From assembly GCA_013368325.1 (NCBI GenBank), contig JAACJK010000224.1, positions 1-64,000 of the forward strand: a stretch of DNA of 64,000 bases. The letters are read 5' to 3'. The notes beneath the pieces are model-generated. The model searched no databases. It was not told the DNA's origin and saw only the letters and a program-made list of their open reading frames with translations. This DNA comes from Ephemerocybe angulata. Taxonomy: Eukaryota; Basidiomycota; Agaricomycetes; Agaricales; Psathyrellaceae. The position numbers and the translations under genes are program-made. The first letter of the stretch is position 1. The number at the start of each line of letters is the position of its first letter. Below are positions 55,460 to 64,000 of this stretch, one piece after another.

Positions 55460-57352
55460 TCACGAAATCAGCATCCCCTTCGACAAGTGATCCACCAGCA
55501 CCAACTTCGCCCCTTTCAACACCCTAATTCTTTCCCCAACCTTCCCACTACCATCCTTAACCTGGAATGCCCAAACATCGAACACCGTTCTCAACACCAT
55601 GCTCTTCCCGGCTTCATGATACACTTTGATATAATCCACCCCCGTAAGCCCCGGCGAAAGCCTAGGCACCGACTGCTCCGCCGCATCCTCAGCAACATTT
55701 GCATTCGCAGCCTGCCCAGACCCACTCGCAGCCGAGATATCAGCAAACGAGCTCTCCCTCGACCCTCCAAATCCAAACCCCAAATCACAATCCCAATACC
55801 CCTGCACCTTCGCCCTCTCTTTCCCCTTCCTCCTCCGCTCCGCCTCCTCCTGCTGCGCAAACTGTCCCTGACCGCCCGCCCCCTCGCTCGACCATTCAAA
55901 CCCCGTCCCCTCCCGACTCAACCCTCCCCCACTCCTATACTGCGCACTCGGCTGAAACGCAACACCCAACATCCCCATCTTCCCATCCCTCCTCAACACC
56001 TTCAAAAACTCCCAAAACTGCACCAGCGCCCCGCGCGTCCAGAACACAGGCTCAAGCGACCTCGGCGCGGGGGGCACCGGCTTTTCCACAGGTAGAGCAC
56101 TGGAAGAGGAGCCCGCCGAGTCCTGGTCATCCGGATCGCGTTCGAAGAGCACGTCCGCCGCCGTACACCCCTCCCACGGCAGCGACCCGCGTACGGGTAT
56201 AATCCACGCCCTGCGATCCCAGATGCTCGGTGGCGGCAGCGGGTCCGTATACGGCGCGAGGTATATCGGCTTGGTGCGTTTGTACGGCTTCTGGGCAACA
56301 GCCGGAGCGGGTAAGTTGGAGTCGACTGGCATTGAGGGGTATATATGCGGCTGTACGACAGAGCACGACCATATCTACACGTCAGTCCTGGCAGAGACAT
56401 AGGATGGGATGGGATCAACGTACGCGGGGGATAGCACCATGTAAGGGTCCATAGTCCACCTTCCTCCGTTTCGAAGGTGGTGGCGGGATGCTCGCGCTCG
56501 CACTGGTATCGGTTTCTCGACCACCGCTTTCAGCCTCTGTTTCTTCGCCCGTCTGACAAGGCCGTTTCTTCGAAACTTCTACCTGAGCTTGCGCACTAGA
56601 ACCAACAACCACTTCGCCTCCTTTCTCAGGTTCATCCGCCTGCCGTTCTTCTACCCTTTCCCTTCCATCTTGGACTGCACTCGATGATTCTTGCCGAACA
56701 GGTTCCCCAACCCTCGAGATTTCCTCCGAAACTAAACCATCGCCCTCAGGTGCAACGGCTTCCAAGTCCCGATGAACAACGCTAAAGTCCGAGCTCTCGA
56801 ACTCCTCCAAATCCGCAAGAGACCACACCTCGCTCTCCTCTACCGGCGAGCCCCATTCCTTCAACTCCTCGACCCTCGCTCTCGGCGAAACTTCCTCATT
56901 CTCGTGCACAATCGATGGCGGGGACGCATTATACGCGTAAAGGTTGCCTATACCGCGTTGCCATCGTAAGACCTCATCGACTAAAGCCCAAGCCAACTGT
57001 AACACGCACCAGGAACCCAAACGACGACCTCAACCTCCTTCATACTCGTCCAACCCTCGTTACACTTCGAAGAGCTCGCCTTTATAAGCCTCTGCGCAGA
57101 GTCCAACAGCTCCCTAGATCCCATCCACGCGCCAAACGACCGTGTCGACGAAAGAGCCGTATAATTGTGCACCGTGAACCGATCATCGTATTGCGTAGCC
57201 GCCATTCTAGGTATACCATCGCCGGACATCGTCGATCGGTGCACCTGCAACGTGGAAGAAGATGAACATCCGACCGTCCCCAGCAGCTGAACGACAAGAA
57301 ACGCGACAAGGATGGTGGTGGTTGAGGAGAAAGAGCACACGGTTGATGGCAT
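55460..57352 (-). CDS. Conserved basidiomycete-type protein with N-terminal signal/anchor
   Basis: The start MPSTVCSFSSTTTILVAFLV begins a hydrophobic signal-like segment ending near CSSSS. This is followed by RFTVHNYTALSSTRSFGAWM and ASSSKCNEGWTSMKEVEV. A central acidic, disordered stretch (EELKEWGSPVEESEVWSLAD, then many Glu/Ser) leads to PPPPSKRRKVDYGPLHGAIP. A phase-0 intron joins it to IWSCSVVQPHIYPSMPVDS. The C-terminal part has WIIPVRGSLPWEGCTAADVL, VFWTRGALVQFWEFLKVLRR, VDYIKVYHEAGKSMVLRTVF and VLKGAKLVLVDHLSKGMLIS. The conserved-looking Trp-rich C-terminus suggests a folded domain, but I do not know its family. One short intron near 56985-57020 is ambiguous. Function unknown. Confidence 0.6.
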
Positions 57353-57467
57353 CAAAGGCTGGTAGGCATTGCGAAATAAGCGCCGGCGGTCCGAGCGCAA
57401 ATAGTAGATCTACAATACAAGCGAACAGAGAGAAAATAGTCCCGTACGATCCTAACCCGCTGAGACC

Positions 57468-58682
57468 CTATCCCCAGGTCTCCTCGTCAATCTCTCTTGG
57501 TGGCCCGTTGGGTCCGGGTGGTGCTCGCGGATGGTTATACAGAGCAGGCTCCTCCCCAGCCAACAACACAGCCTGCCTCCTACCCTTAACAAACCTATCG
57601 TACACAAAGGAGACAATTAATGAGAGAGGGTGCAGAATCGTGAACACGATGACCGTGATCTACACCAACGCAAACACGTCAGAGACCCCGTAACAGTGAG
57701 AGAGAGGCGCGACTCACGTATACAGGCGCAGGCTTCGGCCTGAGACTCCAAATACTAACACAGATCCACGTAGCAGCAGCAGCCCACACAATGTCCCTAC
57801 GGAGCAGGATCACAAGCATGCCCACTAAATTCGTGCCAAAGACAACCCCAAAGCCGGTCCACGCGTGCCATTTCGAGTAGTCTCGTGGAGGACCCTCTCC
57901 CGGCTTCGGAACATACGTGAGTCCCAGAGTGACACTGGTGACAATGGTCGTCAGCTGAGTCACAAGAGAAGGTAGAGGGGAAAACTCACAAGAGACACAA
58001 GGAAAACAAGATGGAGAACGGCAGGATAAAGAAGAACCTCATCGGCGCATGGATGAGTGCCGTATCGAGCGGCCGCTCGCTCGCAGGCGGATGGTAAATG
58101 AGCAAAGCCAAGTTCGAATAAAACAATAGCAACAGAAGAATGCCTTGCAATATCGTGGACGCGAGCCACCATTGCAGCACCTAAGACCCGTGATGAGAGC
58201 CTTCCCATATTATTTAGAACGACGACATACCCATGAAATTGCCCACAACGCCATGACCAGGTTCGCAAGGACAAGCGAAAACCCAACGCCCTTCACAAGT
58301 GCCCTCTAAATGACCCTTCAGGGGAAGAACCAGCTTCGACAACTCGACAGACACACCTTCGTTTCCGGCTTCGACGCCATAACCAGCATCAAGCAGTACC
58401 CTATCTGCCCCAAATATATCGCCCCGACATACGCAGCGATCACCGACGGCCGAGGCGTTATTGAGGTGGGATGAAGCTTAGCGATTCCACCTAAAAAGCG
58501 TCAGATAATCGAGCCACATCTCCAGGGTCGAACATACCTATGGAGGGATTGACGAGGAAGGCACATGTCGAGACCGCGGCGATGTTGATGAGCAGCGAGA
58601 GCGGCGTCAAGACCTGCAACCGCACGAGCGACAGATAGTCGCGCACAGCGGGGTGGGAGGTGTCGATGGGCAGAGAATCCAT
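57468..58682 (-). CDS. Multi-pass membrane protein of unknown function
   Basis: The start MDSLPIDTSHPAVRDYLSLV is followed by hydrophobic segments: LTPLSLLINIAAVSTCAFLV, SVIAAYVGAIYLGQIGYCLM, GFSLVLANLVMALWAISW, ILQGILLLLLFYSNLALLIY, PMRFFFILPFSILFSLCLL, FGVVFGTNLVGMLVILL and WAAAATWICVSIWSL, with another after PAPVYI. That makes about eight spans. A short cytosolic tail ends PREIDEETWG. Exons join in frame with introns of 50-80 bp. No transporter or enzyme motif is visible, and the family is not recognised by me. It could be a fungal DUF-type membrane protein. Confidence 0.65.
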
Positions 58683-59385
58683 TGTCAGGAATGGTTCCCT
58701 GTGTTCCAACTTCAAGTAGTCTTTTGGGAGCCAATGATGTCATGTTCTGCCTCGATCGTCAGCGCTCAAAATCGTCTTATCAACAATGCAGTTCATTCGG
58801 ATGCTTTCAATAGATCTTATTCGCAGTCTAAAGACCCCCACCGCGCCAACCACCGGACCCACCCACTCAACCAACAGGACGCGGCTCCGAGTCCGCAGAA
58901 AGCTTGGGCTGGAGTCATATGTGTATTACTCATAGGTGCTGGCATAGACGAACGGACGAACGGCATGGTTGCGGGTAATGGTTGGTTGGATGGATGAAAA
59001 AAATGCAAGGTTGGATATGAATGACACCGCCCAAAATATCCTACACGTCCTCCTGGACGGTTGGCGTCGAACCGTCGTCCAAGCCGTCTGAGCGGCCGCC
59101 TTGATCGTACAACAACAGTGGATGGTAGAGAGAAAATCCCGGAGCGTTTACTTCTCGGGGTTTTGGTTCCTGGAAAAGGGGAGAGATGGGAGTCAGTAAA
59201 TGAGAAATGCGGGTGGAAGAGGGTGAGGGGAAGGGTGGAGATCAGATAGGAGCGAAAGACGTAGATGCTAGTGTTCAACATGGTAGTTTCTGATTGAACT
59301 ATGCTAAGAATTTGGATCATCATAATGAGGGGTGCAGAGCAGCAGAGACCCGGAGATTGCATGGGAAGGAAAATAGAACAGTAAC
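58683..59385. other. Intergenic stretch between the membrane protein and RPS30
   Basis: About 700 bp. A minus-strand frame at 58817-59362 (MLNTSIYVFRSYL) has no conserved features and probably overlaps the RPS30 3' UTR. No gene called. Confidence 0.4.
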
Positions 59386-59679
59386 TTACATTTTTCTCTT
59401 TCCGTTAGGCAGAGTGGTGACATTCACGAAGCTGGGCGCAAAAGTCAGCACAACTCTCCAAAAGCTTCAGGTAGACCACTACTCACCGACGGTTGTAAAG
59501 AATGCGCTTCTTGGCACGGCCCTTGGGAGTCTTCTTCTTCTCCTGTTTCTCGACCTTGGGGCACTGGGACTTGACCTTACCGGCACGGGCGAGAGAACCG
59601 TGAACTAGGATCGAACGCCATTCTTCGTTAGATAGGCCCTGGCGACGGGGAGGGAGAGCAGCAAAGTACCTTTTCCCAT
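59386..59679 (-). CDS. RPS30: 40S ribosomal protein S30 (eS30)
   Basis: Three exons give about 61 residues: MGK, then [40 protein letters not shown], and after a second intron [14 protein letters not shown]. This matches eS30 of fungi almost completely. In animals eS30 is made as a fusion with the ubiquitin-like FUBI; here, as in other fungi, there is no ubiquitin part, and the ATG is followed by an intron after the third codon, common for ribosomal protein genes. It is a component of the small ribosomal subunit near the mRNA channel. High expression is expected. Confidence 0.96.
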
Positions 59680-59897
59680 TTTGTCTTGACGATGAGGAGG
59701 GCGCGGAGGACAGTGTCCAGAAATGAATCACGATGCCTGTACAGTTTGAACAATTAAGGTTTCGGCATCTGCCGGCCACCGCACGGGCCATCAACCCCTA
59801 TCCATCAGACGCGGTCGCGTCCCGTTGGCGTCCCGCCTCACGCGTCCGGTAATGAGCTCCCAGCAATTTGTGTATATTAATCGATGTCTAGGTACTT

Positions 59898-62675
59898 TTA
59901 TCGCCACAACGCATCTGCTATCTTCACGACATCAGCCATCTTCTTCACATCGTGCACCCGCACCGAGACAGCGCCTTGCTGGACGGCACATGTCACCGCT
60001 GCAGCAGTCGCCCAGGTCCTCTCCGTCGGCGTCGTTTCCCTTGCGTTCTCTCCCTCAGCCAATATCTTGCCCAAGAACGACTTCCTGGAGACCCCAATGA
60101 GCTGAGAGTACCCCCTAAGCGGATTCCGCTTCTGAGTTTCCCCTGCACCGCATGTCAACTTGAAGGACCAATGAGCACAGAACTTGCAAACGCACCGTGT
60201 CCAATCACAACGTCCGCGGTAACTTTCGCCGCATTCTTCAGCGTGTGCAGATTACCCTGTACGGTCTTGCTGAACCCAATACCAGGGTCCACAATCACCA
60301 GCCACCTCCTCACGCCACCCTTACCCGTCACAATCTTCTCGACCTTCCCTCCAAGCTCCACCCTGATCCCTTCAATAACCGCATCCTCGCCCGCATAGTT
60401 GTACATACTATAATCCTTGTTCTGCCCCGCATCTCCCCTCGAATGCATCAACATCACGGGCGTCGAATACTTCCTCGCAGTCGCCTTCATCCTGGCCGTC
60501 ACGACGGAGCTAACCACTTTGCCCTCGTCAGATTCCTGGTACGAGTCCGGCCCCATGAAAGCATACACATCGTTGATGCAGTTCACCCCTGCGGCGATAG
60601 CAGCCTCGGCAACCTCTGGACGGAACGTATCCACACTGAGCAAGACGTTCTCAACCGGGTTCGCGCCGGTCGTTTCCTCGCTCGTCGTTTGCGGCTGTCC
60701 AGATCGAATGGCTTTAACGAAGGGAATGACCCTTTCCAATTCGTCTTCCACCGAGACAAAGGGAGCGTTCGGTCGTGTAGAATATCCTCCGATATCCACG
60801 ATATCTGCCCCAGCTGAAACAGAGTCCCGAACGTACTCCATCGCAGAAAGGAGGTTGTTGTGCTTTGAGCCATCGGAGAACGAGTCGGGAGTGGTATTCA
60901 AAGTTGCCATGACATGGGTTTTGAAACACTTCCGGGTCTCGGTGCTGTATGTCCAATATGCCGCAGTGGAAGGAACAGGCGGAATTGAGGGATACAGCGA
61001 AACCTCCGAGGGAGACAAAGGCAGCTTCGGGAACGGCACAGCCCTAAGCATCAACCAATCCTCCATTGGTGCCTCCATATTCTCGGCCAGCTGCCTCACC
61101 GTTTTATTGAGAGCCGGGTGAATGAAGTCGGGGATCATGCTCAAATACTGCAGTCAGTATCATGCGTGCAAGTCAATAAAAGGAGGCTCACTCAAGCACC
61201 GGTCGCAAGACGAATTCGCGCTCTGCCAAGCGTGCGTGGGGAATGATGAGCTGGTTCTCGTAGAGGTTAAGATCGTTCTTTCGCGCAGATGGCCGAGTAT
61301 CGTAGACCAGGGAACCGTAGAAGATGATGTCGACGTCAACGGCGCGAGGGCCATGCCTGATCGAGGGCACGCGTCCAACCACTTCCTCCACTTTCTTGAC
61401 CAGTCGTAACAGAGTGAGGGGTGAAAGGTTCGTCTCGACCTATTAGGTCCTATCAATACACGACTCGGTAACAGAGAAAAGGACGGTGACCCACCACACA
61501 AGCACCGTTAATGAAAGCCGGTTGGTCTGTCACGTACATAGCTTTGGTTTCGTAGAGGAATGATGTGTTCACGACAGTGAGTTGCATTGGAGAAGCACCT
61601 TCACGATGTTCCCCTTCTTCTTCCAACAGCTCTCGCGGGATTTCCAGTAATCGAAGCGCGTATTCGATGTGTCGGAATCGGTCGCCTAGATTGGACCCCA
61701 ACGCAAGCACTGCGATATGGTTGACCCCAGTTTTGGTCACATGAAAGTCCAGCGGCGAGGTCTCCTCTTCGGCAGGCGGAGAGAGGGTATCTGCAGGAAA
61801 GTCGCCCGGTGTGCGATGTATGACCACCTCGGCGCTTGCTGCGAGAGGGATCGCGTGCGGTTTCGAAGCATTGACCTTGACATCAAATGCAATAGTGCCG
61901 TCTGAGACCACAGAGATCATCAGTTTTGCAACATAGGATGCCAAAGCTTCGAGAGTTAGATATTGAGAGTGGTAGATCGCCTGTTTAACCGCCAACGAGT
62001 TAGATTAGGCGCTCAAAATTGGGGCAGGCACTCACCTCATACAAGGACCTCACAAGACCTCGGCCTTCAGGAAGGTTGGCAACATGACGGACATCTCTGC
62101 TCCAGAAATCGACCGTCACCCTCGTTTCCTGACGCGCCTCCCTCTCGTGCGGGTGGATCCCAATAATCGTCGGGCAACGGAGGCCCCTAATGGTGTGTTT
62201 CACCTCACTAACGTGCCATTGTCCATGCACCAGCTCCGAAGTATACGAAGCCACCAAAGCTTCGCACAATAGAGATGCCTTGGGCTGGACTATCGTGAGC
62301 TGGAAGTGCTCGAACGCGCCAGTGTACTTCTCTACAATCAACTGGCAGACGGTATCGGCGACATGGTCCAGTGAGTCGTACACCGGCTCCGCACTGAGCT
62401 TCTTCTGGATCCCTCGAGCGAGCTTAGAGTAGTCGATGCAGGACTCGATGTCGTCAGAACTTGCAGCGGCCCTGGTATCATGCTGAATCTCGAGACTGAG
62501 TTCTACAGGCTGTAGCACGGGTTCGTTCGGTTCGTCTGTGGGCCATTGCGCGCCACTCAGCAAGGGCAGGATGAGCTGAAGAGCATTGATTCGGACGACG
62601 TCTGGCGTTCCCTGGGGTAGACTGAACCATTAGATACGGCGATTCCAGAGAATCTGGGACTCACGTTATGGACAT
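59898..62675 (-). CDS. FOL1: Trifunctional folate synthesis protein (DHNA/HPPK/DHPS)
   Basis: Three enzymes lie in one chain. The N-terminal DHNA part starts MSITLPQGTPDVVRINALQ and includes VTVDFWSRDVRHVANLPEGR. The HPPK part has NHIAVLALGSNLGDRFRHIE, VVNTSFLYETKAMYVTDQPA, PSIRHGPRAVDVDIIFYGSL and IIPHARLAEREFVLRPVLE. The DHPS part has HVMATLNTTPDSFSDGSKHN, SAGADIVDIGGYSTRPNAPF, VLLSVDTFRPEVAEAAIAAG, TPVMLMHSRGD, WLVIVDPGIGFSKTVQGN and GVSRKSFLGKIL with VRVHDVKKM at the end. Together they convert dihydroneopterin to dihydropteroate, and DHPS is the sulfonamide target. The start at 62675 uses an intron with acceptor TTCAG that puts DVVRINALQ in frame. It shares a 75-bp intergenic region with EMC2. 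Confidence 0.97.
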
Positions 62676-62750
62676 CGCGGTGAAAGAGGGGTTGATGCGT
62701 TTGATCGCCGTCGTCCGTGACGCGCTCGCTGGATCGCGCAGGCCTCAATC
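62676..62750. promoter_or_regulatory. Compact divergent promoter between FOL1 and EMC2
   Basis: Only 75 bp separate the two start codons, which point away from each other. The DNA is GC-rich (GACGCGCTCGCTGGATCGCG) with no TATA box. Transcription start sites probably overlap or lie in the opposite 5' UTR. Confidence 0.7.
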
Positions 62751-63894
62751 ATGTCTCTCTCCGACTCCCTCCAGAAACTTGCCTCGTATCGCGTGAATAA
62801 TTCCCGGGCGTCGCAGGATGTGTTCAAGAAGGGCGAAGCGTTGTTGAAGGCAGGGAAAGCTCCCAGGGATGAAGAAGGTGCGTTTCCCCGCGATATCTAA
62901 CCCATTATTGAGTTGACGGAACTTCCATAGGTTGGGCATTCCTCGAGCAACTGGCCCTCGCCGCCATCGATTTGGACAGGCTGGAGGTTGCAGAAGTACA
63001 TCTCCGTTTCTCATGTCCTCCATATGGATAGCTTACACGCTTGCAGATATGTCTCCAGAAGCTTGCGGACAAATTCCCCGGTTCTCCTCGAGTGGATGTT
63101 CTGACAGGCATCCGAATGGAAGCTACCCAGGGAATCACCCCTGTCCTTGAATACTACAATGAACTATTGCTACAGGACCCTACGAATGCTGTATGCAATC
63201 CCACGGCCCGTGTAGAGCTTACTTCTGACAACCCATTCAATACCAGGCTGCCTGGAAGCGGCGGATATCTGTCCTGCGACGCGCTCGCAGCGTCGACAAG
63301 GCTACGGAGGAGCTCATTGAATACTTGGACACCTTCTACACCGACCCAGAAGGCTGGCTGGAGCTGGCCGATATCTATGTTTCGAACCGCCAGTGAGTGA
63401 AGCAATATAACTCGCAATGGGCTACTCACCGACCTTATTCTCAGATATACCTCGGCGCTTCAAGCTCTGTCCCATGCCCTCGTTCTCAACCCTCAGAACC
63501 CATTTACCTTTGTTCAGTTCGCAGAGACAGCGTACTCAGCGAGCGACCTTCCCCTGGCTCTAAAGATGTTCCTCCTCGCCATCGACATGATTGAGAGGGA
63601 CCTCGACTCCCCGGAATCGACACCTCCGACGGGGCTGGCTTTCCGGACATGGTGGGGTATTAAGCTGGTGCGTTTTTCTTCGTCGCCGGAATCGTAGTGC
63701 ACAAACCTGACTTTACCTGCCAGTCCACTCGCCATCTCTTGGAGGGAGGACCGTCCTCGCCTTCGAATACGTCGGCGCCTAAGAACCTGAAAGCTTTGGA
63801 CGTACTTGCAACGGAAAGGATCTTGAGCGCTTATAAGGGGAAGGAGCTGGAATACCAGCGTCGTCTAGTCGAGGGCTGGGTCGTTCGAAAGTAA
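62751..63894 (+). CDS. EMC2: ER membrane protein complex subunit 2 (TPR protein)
   Basis: The start MSLSDSLQKLASYRVNNSRA leads into TPR helices: EEGWAFLEQLALAAIDLDRL, ICLQKLADKFPGSPRVDVLT and GIRMEATQGITPVLEYYNEL. The family hallmark is KRRISVLRRARSVDKATEEL followed by IEYLDTFYTDPEGWLELADI. It ends with SALQALSHALVLNPQNPFTF and a final exon reading LKALDVLATERILSAYKGK. EMC2 is the cytosolic TPR scaffold of the EMC, which inserts transmembrane proteins into the ER. About six exons join in frame. Opposite strand to FOL1 with a shared short promoter. Confidence 0.93.
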
Positions 63895-64000
63895 TCTCGT
63901 ATGGCCTCCTCAAACAGACCTAGCTACACCATGATACCAATATATTTATCGTATATACCACCGAAAGTTGTGTCGAGTGCCGCCCCACGAGGCAAACTGT

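Noticed and set aside
58817..59362. Minus-strand frame starting MLNTSIYVFRSYL downstream of RPS30
   Set aside because: Low complexity, no family resemblance and it probably lies in the RPS30 3' UTR.
60197..61121. Long plus-strand frames of about 200-234 codons opposite FOL1
   Set aside because: They are antisense shadows of the strongly conserved DHPS coding strand and have no motifs of their own.
1..64000. CRISPR arrays, prokaryotic operons or phage genes
   Set aside because: Spliceosomal introns and eukaryotic gene families throughout exclude a prokaryotic context; the tandem repeats lack spacer structure.

Overview
The window looks like genomic DNA from a filamentous basidiomycete, probably an Agaricomycete. 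Genes are split by many 45-70 bp GT-AG introns. The families present are typical of that group: a KDZ transposase with cysteine clusters, a DUF6533-type multi-pass membrane protein, paralogous P450s with 14-16 exons, F-box/LRR expansions and CON-6 proteins. Everyday eukaryotic genes (SEC11, RPS30, FOL1, EMC2, tRNA t6A dehydratase) confirm a nuclear chromosome. The species cannot be named from the sequence. Exon junctions were read by eye from splice signals and reading-frame continuity; where I summed exon lengths to a multiple of three, I say so.

Region 1 (1-12.4 kb) is repeat-rich and accessory. It holds a truncated proline-rich repeat gene, a small gene with an in-frame tandem exon duplication, a lineage-specific 'MGRP' gene, a C-rich/coiled-coil hypothetical, an apparently intact KDZ transposase gene (6.9-10.3 kb) preceded by a 90-bp tandem repeat, and a 158-bp-period satellite array (about 10.5-11.9 kb).

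Region 2 (12.4-32 kb) mixes F-box genes (one truncated copy, one full copy, one unrelated F-box/LRR gene), a conserved membrane protein, a cytochrome P450, a UBA/UIM/USP-like protein whose catalytic Cys box looks degenerate, a 7-TM-like DUF6533 protein, a membrane-anchored low-complexity protein and a large DUF7587-like protein.

Region 3 (32.5-51 kb) holds an O-methyltransferase, the tRNA t6A dehydratase, a MITE-like palindrome, a second P450 paralogous to the first, an HSL-type hydrolase, SEC11, two more F-box paralogs in tandem, and two tandem AIF2-like FAD oxidoreductases. P450s, methyltransferase, hydrolase and FAD enzymes lie within about 34 kb, but no scaffold-making enzyme is present, so a biosynthetic cluster is not established.

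Region 4 (51-64 kb) carries three CON-6 paralogs with duplicated upstream regions, two lineage-specific genes, RPS30, trifunctional FOL1 and, divergent from it across 75 bp, EMC2.

The strongest themes are local duplication at several scales (51-bp codon repeat, 118-bp exon, promoter blocks, whole genes) and one apparently complete transposase. I did not find a clear new multi-gene system. The items most worth following up are the in-frame exon duplication, the USP-like protein lacking an aligned catalytic Cys, the P450 with two altered signature positions, and the duplicated CON-6 promoters.
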